Assembly (NCBI GenBank): GCA_036493735.1
Contig: DASXPH010000020.1
Location: forward strand, 49,949-113,948
From: AG2 sp036493735
GTDB taxonomy: Bacteria; Gemmatimonadota; Gemmatimonadetes; Gemmatimonadales; Gemmatimonadaceae
DNA length: 64,000 bases
Reading direction: 5' to 3'
The notes under the pieces were generated by a model that saw only the letters and a program-made list of their open reading frames with translations, was not told the DNA's origin and did no database searches. The translations under genes were made by a program, and so were the position numbers. Shown here in pieces: positions 59,852 to 64,000 of the stretch. Position 1 is the stretch's first letter, and each line of letters opens with the position of its first letter.

Positions 59852-61786
59852 ATGAGTCCTCCGTCGCGCCCCGTCGCCGAGGCCGGCCCACGTCTGTTCG
59901 TTAGGCGCGCCAGAGTCGCGCTGGCGGTGCTTGCCGCCTGGGTCGCCTTCGCCGGCATCCAGATCACGCTCGGCGTCGCGCTCGCCGATCCCGGGCAGAT
60001 CGACTGGGGACGCGAGCTCGTCGTCGACGGGACGATGGCGCTCTATTGGTGGATTTGCTGCGCCCCGATCGCGAGCTGGCATCACTATCTGCGGCGCACC
60101 CCGCGAAGTCCCGCCGCACTCGTGGCGCTCCATCTCCCGCTCCTGCTTCTCGTCACGGCCGGCGACACCTTCTTCACGCGCGCCAGCCTGCATCTCTTCA
60201 CGGGCGCGACGACCCCCGCTCCGTTCATCGCGACGTTCACGTACTTCGCCGACTTCGACACGCTCAGCTATCTCCTCGTCGTCATCGCCACCGACGCAAT
60301 TATTACGCGCGCCGCCGTGCGCGGCGAGGAAGCACGCGCCGCGCGCCTCGAGGGGATGCTCGGTCGCGCGCGCCTCGAGTACCTCGAGGCGCAACTCCAG
60401 CCGCACTTTCTCTTCAACGCGCTGGGGGCCGTCAGCGAGCTCGCGTACGAAGCACCGGCATCGGCGCTCCGCGTCCTGCGGCAGCTCGCGCTCATCTTCC
60501 GCGGCGCCCTGACGACGCGCGCCGGCGAAGTCACGTTGGGCGAGGAGCTCGTCGCGATCGAGCCGTACCTCGACATTCAGCGGCTCCGCTTTCCAGATTG
60601 GCTGCGCATCGATTACGACATCGGTGGGGACACGCTCGACTGTCTCGTACCGCGCTTCGTGCTGCAGCCGCTCGTCGAGAATGCGATTCGCCACGGGCTC
60701 ACCGGCCGGGAGGCGGCAGGCTGTATCGAGATCTCGGCCAGCGTGAGCGGAGACCGACTGGTGCTGCGGGTGGAGGACAATGGCGTCGGCCTGCGTCGCT
60801 CCGGCAGCCGCGCCGGATACGGAATTGGGTTGACCAATGTGCGCGATCGCCTGACGACGCTCTACGGCCCCGGGGAGCAGTTGAGGTTGTGTGATGCCGA
60901 AGGGGGTGGCGCCATCTCGGAGCTGCGTGTCCCGCTCCGTCGCATCACCGACGTTGCGACGATCGCCACGACATCGCTGCAGAGCGACGAAGCGGCCGAT
61001 GGTCCGTTCGATACCGACGCGGCGAGTGGCGCCCGGCCCACGGGGACGCCGCTTGCCAGTCGGACGGCGCGCACACTCGGCATCTGGATCGCGTGTGGTC
61101 TGCTCTGGACCATCCAGAGCTACGCCTATCTGCGCATTCGGGGCCGCCTCGGGCAGTACACGTTCTGGTCGCTCGGCCGACACGACGTCGCGGCCGCGCT
61201 CCTCTGGGCGATCATCGCCCAGGCCGTGTTTCTCGCGACGTCGCGCTTCCCCTTCTCGCGGTCGCACGTGGTCTCGCGCTCGGCGGCGTACGTCGGTGGC
61301 GTCGCGGCGCTCGCGGTCGGCCATGTCGGCGTCCTCGCCTTGATCTTCCATCCGCCAGGCCGCCTCTGGTCCACGTACAACACCAACAGCTTTGTTTTGA
61401 ATATGCTCATCCTCGGGGTGCTTGTCGGCATCGGCCACCGGCGGCAGCTCGGGGAATGGATGCGTGAGCGCGAGCGCGCCGCCGCGATGCTGAGCGCGGA
61501 GTTGCGTGCGGCACGGCGCCGAACCGCTCGCATGCAGGAGATTCCGCCGGTCGTGCTGAGCGCCCTCGACCGCGTGATCGCCGCGGTCGCGGACGAGCCG
61601 TCGCCGCAACGCACGGAGCAGCTCCTCGCGCGTCTCGCGGACTATCTGCGCGTCGCCATCGAGTGCAGCGACGAGGAAGGCATCACCGCTTCGCGCGAGC
61701 AATCGCTCGCGCGCAGTCTCGCGCAATTCGAGCGGGCCGCGTGGCTCGCGCCGGCCAATCACCCCAACCCGATCACATCCTCATGA
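59852..61786 (+). CDS. LytS-type sensor histidine kinase with a second, degenerate kinase half
   Basis: A 644-residue protein. The first unit has about four membrane helices, then the His_kinase domain LQPHFLFNALGAVSELA with phospho-acceptor H185, N-box LQPLVENAIRHGL (about 270-282) and G-box GYGIGLTNVRDRL (about 323-335). After about residue 400 a second set of four helices begins, followed by a charged helix and RMQEIPPVVLSALDRVIAAV, which aligns with the start of a His_kinase domain but has no QPHFLFN and no ATPase domain. It looks like a tandem gene fusion with a decayed second copy. The stop overlaps the regulator gene (ATGA). The ligand is unknown. Confidence 0.88.
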   Translation: MSPPSRPVAEAGPRLFVRRARVALAVLAAWVAFAGIQITLGVALADPGQIDWGRELVVDGTMALYWWICCAPIASWHHYLRRTPRSPAALVALHLPLLLLVTAGDTFFTRASLHLFTGATTPAPFIATFTYFADFDTLSYLLVVIATDAIITRAAVRGEEARAARLEGMLGRARLEYLEAQLQPHFLFNALGAVSELAYEAPASALRVLRQLALIFRGALTTRAGEVTLGEELVAIEPYLDIQRLRFPDWLRIDYDIGGDTLDCLVPRFVLQPLVENAIRHGLTGREAAGCIEISASVSGDRLVLRVEDNGVGLRRSGSRAGYGIGLTNVRDRLTTLYGPGEQLRLCDAEGGGAISELRVPLRRITDVATIATTSLQSDEAADGPFDTDAASGARPTGTPLASRTARTLGIWIACGLLWTIQSYAYLRIRGRLGQYTFWSLGRHDVAAALLWAIIAQAVFLATSRFPFSRSHVVSRSAAYVGGVAALAVGHVGVLALIFHPPGRLWSTYNTNSFVLNMLILGVLVGIGHRRQLGEWMRERERAAAMLSAELRAARRRTARMQEIPPVVLSALDRVIAAVADEPSPQRTEQLLARLADYLRVAIECSDEEGITASREQSLARSLAQFERAAWLAPANHPNPITSS

Positions 61787-62583
61787 TTACCGTCATCGTC
61801 GTCGACGACGAGAACATCGCTCGCAGACGGCTGGTCCGGCTGCTCGAGGAAAGTGGGGAAGCAACCGTCGTCGCGGAGTGCGCCGGCGGCCGGGACGCCG
61901 TGGCGAAGATCGCCGAGCTGGAGCCCGAGATGGTGTTTCTCGATGTGCAGATGCCGGATCTCGACGGCTTCGGCGTGCTTCGAGAGCTTCGCGATTTTGC
62001 CCTCCCCGCGATCGTGTTCGTGACGGCGTTCGATCAGTACGCGGTGCGCGCCTTCGACGTCCATGCCGTGGACTATCTATTGAAGCCTTACGACACGGCG
62101 CGCTTCGGCGAGGCGTTCGCGCGCGCCAAGGAGCGAATCGCGACGCGCACGCTCAACGACGAGGACAGGCGCCTCCGCGCGCTGCTGCGAGACTATCTCA
62201 CGGATGCGGAAGGACCCAGCGACCGCGATCACCTCGACCGCGTCGCGGTGAAGGTGGATGGCGTGCTCCGGATCGTCAGGACAACGGACGTCGATTGGTG
62301 GGAGACCGATGGCAACTACATACGGCTGCACGTGGGCCCGTCGAGTCACCTCATTCGCGCCACGGCGACGAGCGTCGAAGCGCAGCTCGATCCCAAGCAA
62401 TTTCTTCGTATCCATCGGCGCTACATCGTGAATCTGGATCGTGTGGTGGAAGTGCAGCCCTGGTTCGGCGGCGATAGTATCGTTCTGCTCAAGGGTGGCG
62501 CGAAGCTACGACTCTCGCGCACGTATCGAGAACGTCTGCATTCGCGGCTACTCGGGGTGAGGGGCGAGGGCGCGGAAGTCTAG
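61783..62583 (+). CDS. LytTR-family response regulator
   Basis: A 266-residue regulator. The receiver domain (residues 1-120) has the acidic pair VVDDEN, phospho-acceptor D54 in FLDVQMPDLDG, the T in VTAFDQYAVRAFD and the lysine in DYLLKPYD. The C-terminal LytTR DNA-binding domain contains VDWWETDGNYIRLHV and FLRIHRRYIVNLDRV. It is translated from ATG 61783 overlapping the kinase stop, so the pair is a dedicated two-component system. A heptamer array follows 2 bp after the stop. Confidence 0.94.
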   Translation: MITVIVVDDENIARRRLVRLLEESGEATVVAECAGGRDAVAKIAELEPEMVFLDVQMPDLDGFGVLRELRDFALPAIVFVTAFDQYAVRAFDVHAVDYLLKPYDTARFGEAFARAKERIATRTLNDEDRRLRALLRDYLTDAEGPSDRDHLDRVAVKVDGVLRIVRTTDVDWWETDGNYIRLHVGPSSHLIRATATSVEAQLDPKQFLRIHRRYIVNLDRVVEVQPWFGGDSIVLLKGGAKLRLSRTYRERLHSRLLGVRGEGAEV

Positions 62584-62585
62584 GT

Positions 62586-62716
62586 CAGTGAACGGTGGAC
62601 GGTGAAGGGTGAACGGTGGTGATCGGTGAACAGTGAACGGTGGTCGGTAGCTTTCAGCGTGAGCTGTCACCGATCCCGATCACCGTTCACCGACCACCGC
62701 CGTTCACCGATCACCG
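62586..62716. repeat. Heptamer arrays with inverted arms (GGTGAAC / CCGTTCA) between convergent genes
   Basis: Left arm 62586-62650 contains CAGTGAA, CGGTGGA, CGGTGAA, GGGTGAA, CGGTGGT, then after a 3-bp slip CGGTGAA, CAGTGAA, CGGTGGT. Right arm 62676-62716 contains CCGATCA, CCGTTCA, CCGACCA, CCGTTCA, CCGATCA. The arms are complementary in type, about 25 bp apart, and fill the whole gap between the LytTR gene and a convergent hypothetical gene. No T-run follows, so any terminator role would be unusual. Confidence 0.88.
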
Positions 62717-62720
62717 CGTG

Positions 62721-63455
62721 TTAGGCGTCCGCTGCGACGTGCGGCGCCGGCGTATTCGCCGGGGTTGTGGTTGGCGTTGCTGGGCTCGTCGACGGCGTCG
62801 TCGACGTACTGCCGCCACCCGGGCGGCGATGAATGGCCCGTGCTCCCTGCCACGTAGCGAGGAGCGCCGCGTTGCCGCGCAGCGCCCGACGCACCAACGC
62901 GTCGAGCACCTTGAGCACGCTGCGACCTTCCTGCTGCTGGAACACGAGACCTTGCGTCGCGCCCATGCGTCGAGTGCGGCTCGTCTCGCGGTCGCTGGCC
63001 GAGGCTTCGAGCTGTGCTACTCCGTTCTTGAACTGATCGAGAAAGTCAGCCGGCAGGCCACGCTCGATCAACGTGTCCTTGTGAATCGTGGCTGCTTCCG
63101 CCATGCCGTTGGCGCTTGCCACGAACGCCGGTCCTCCGATTCGGCGCTTCGGCATCTGAAGCGCTTTGAACTCCGGCGTCGTTCGAAGGTTGCGCCGAGC
63201 GATCTCGGCGATCGGTCGCATGACGTCGGTCGAGAGCTGGACGCGCAACTGCTGCTGCTTGGCGCTCTCTCCCTTCGTGTCGCGATCCGTGGCGTTCTGC
63301 TCGACGGCGTGCGTGGTGAAGCTCGCGATGACATCGTCGAGTCGTTTGCGCGCCGCGGTGAAGTCCACGTCGCCGGTGAGCGCTGCGGCGTACTCCCCGA
63401 AGAAGCGTTGAACACGTAACAGCGCGCTGAAGACAGCATTTTGTAGGAATCTCAT
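62721..63455 (-). CDS. Hypothetical protein, helical, Gemmatimonadota-type family
   Basis: A 244-residue protein from the ATG complementary to 63453-63455, with AAGGA about ten bases upstream; a GTG at 63512 would add 19 residues. It is largely helical: RFLQNAVFSALLRVQRFFGE, ARKRLDDVIASFTTHAVEQN, a basic RPIAEIARRNLRTTPEFKAL, PAFVASANGMAEAATIHKD and DALVRRALRGNAALLATWQG. The C-terminus is a low-complexity Thr/Pro/Ser/Ala tail. From memory, similar proteins of unknown function occur in several copies per genome in Gemmatimonadota and some other soil phyla. No function can be assigned. The TAA stop lies in a GCCTAACA copy. Confidence 0.75.
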   Translation of the reverse strand: MRFLQNAVFSALLRVQRFFGEYAAALTGDVDFTAARKRLDDVIASFTTHAVEQNATDRDTKGESAKQQQLRVQLSTDVMRPIAEIARRNLRTTPEFKALQMPKRRIGGPAFVASANGMAEAATIHKDTLIERGLPADFLDQFKNGVAQLEASASDRETSRTRRMGATQGLVFQQQEGRSVLKVLDALVRRALRGNAALLATWQGARAIHRRPGGGSTSTTPSTSPATPTTTPANTPAPHVAADA

Positions 63456-64000
63456 ACGATGTAGCTGTTCCTTGTGCAATTGAGTGGTGGACGCGCGAAT
63501 GAAAGCGGCCACCGTGCGCGTCCGTCACGGTGGCCGAGTTGGAGTGCGGAGGTCCCGATGGAGACCGGTACCTCACGTGTGCTGGCGCGCGGGGCGCGGG
63601 AGGCGGTCGCGCACGCAGCGGGAGGAGTGGGAGTGGCGTCGGTCGGGGTGCGAACATGGTCGATTTGGAGTGGAGTGTGGGGAGTGAGGGTGGACTAAAG
63701 CGCGGTGAGCGCTGCTGGGTCGCGGGCGAGGAGTGCCGAGCCACCGATGCGCGTGTGGGTCGTGGCGATGCGGATGGGAGTCGCGGCGGTGCGCATGTGC
63801 ACCTGGCATGTGGGAGGTGGAGTTGCGGCGATCGCGTTGTGAGTCGCAGCGATGCGAGCGCGCAACCGAGCGATGCAATTGTGCAATGCGCCGGTACGGA
63901 CGGGAGCTCGACCGATGCGTCGGTGAGTTGCGCCTGTACGAGCTGCTGTTCGGCGTGTCGGCGTGTGCGTTCGAGCGGTGAGCGCCGGAGTACCTCGGGT
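63456..64000. other. G-rich, degenerate-repeat tail without a convincing gene
   Basis: About 540 bp in which the plus strand is strongly richer in G than C (for example 63650-63695, with GGAGTG repeated) and in which CGATGC recurs at about 63745, 63766, 63850, 63872 and 63913. Open frames on both strands encode Cys/Arg-rich or His/Arg/Ser-rich strings that are not protein-like, and none has a ribosome site. It may be the start of a repeat region continuing beyond the window. Confidence 0.45.

Larger units (their letters stand above)
152..62725. repeat. Dispersed motif GCCTAACR, about 46 copies across the window
   Basis: CCTAAC-containing copies start near 152, 1874, 2251, 5464, 10394, 10516, 15378, 17708, 18128, 30033, 31378, 37699, 38137, 40191, 40453, 42489, 44585, 47714, 50350, 52672, 55323 and 59115. 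GTTAGG-containing copies start near 3889, 7641, 10024, 11523, 14758, 21679, 24494, 25526, 26185, 26805, 27199, 30177, 33554, 34889, 38794, 43005, 46562, 47420, 48527, 49106, 53206, 59709, 59899 and 62718. About 41 are CCTAACG and about 33 the full GCCTAACG. The two orientations are equal in number and most copies are inside genes. Counts were made by eye. Confidence 0.85.

Noticed and set aside
63733..63981. Cys/Arg-rich 82-codon frame as a metal-binding peptide gene
   Set aside because: No ribosome site, and both strands are open with equally biased, repeat-derived composition.

Overview
The window is GC-rich (about two thirds G+C by eye) and densely packed. Its mixture of genes fits a soil-type aerobic heterotroph of the Gemmatimonadota (FCB group). 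The indicators are two SusC/SusD-type TonB receptor plus lipoprotein pairs, many secreted peptidases, a LytS/LytTR pair, a fused E1 alpha-beta dehydrogenase, and a hypothetical family at the right end that I remember mainly from this phylum. The taxonomic call is inference; there is no rRNA, and I saw no tRNA, CRISPR array, insertion sequence or phage gene.

Layout. 0-13 kb: a 5'-truncated secreted amidohydrolase, an APC permease, an ABC exporter, a SusD/SusC pair, homoserine kinase and an S9 peptidase. 13-19 kb (minus strand): lower phenylacetate pathway paaG-paaH-paaI-paaJ-paaZ. 19-25.5 kb: a lipoprotein, a fused E1 dehydrogenase, then a tight three-gene operon of two GTPase-like P-loop proteins and a coiled-coil lipoprotein. 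25.5-29 kb: the phenylacetyl-CoA epoxidase genes paaA-B-C-D (minus) and a divergent enoyl-CoA hydratase. 29-34.7 kb: tyrosine catabolism (hppD, hmgA), a GLFV-dehydrogenase-like protein and acetoacetyl-CoA synthetase, which would consume the acetoacetate produced. 34.7-35.6 kb: two degenerate FKBP lipoproteins. 35.8-50 kb: D-amino-acid and peptide salvage. This holds a DppA D-aminopeptidase, an APC permease, an M20 hydrolase, an N-succinylamino-acid-racemase-type enolase-superfamily enzyme, a GNAT transferase, a small helix-turn-helix protein, and an operon susC-susD-CocE hydrolase-D-aminoacylase. 50-57 kb: a complete-looking his operon hisG-hisDC-hisH-hisA-hisB-hisF-hisIE behind a histidine-rich leader peptide and an attenuator. 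57-64 kb: an M14 carboxypeptidase, a double-unit LytS-type kinase with its LytTR regulator, a hypothetical protein and a G-rich non-coding tail.

Two DNA-level patterns run through everything. First, the 7-mer GCCTAAC (usually followed by G) and its complement occur about once per 1.4 kb, on both strands and in several reading frames, far above expectation; this resembles an uptake-type or other highly iterated signal. Second, short tandem arrays with a 7-bp period (GGTGGCT, CCCTCTA, AGGGGCT and GGTGAAC types) sit at gene boundaries, often as inverted arms. Some run into the coding sequence and supply the stop codon.

The strongest candidates for undescribed biology are the iterated GCCTAACR motif, the heptamer arrays, the GTPase-GTPase-lipoprotein operon (22.3-25.5 kb), the his attenuator in this lineage, and the D-amino-acid salvage neighbourhood.
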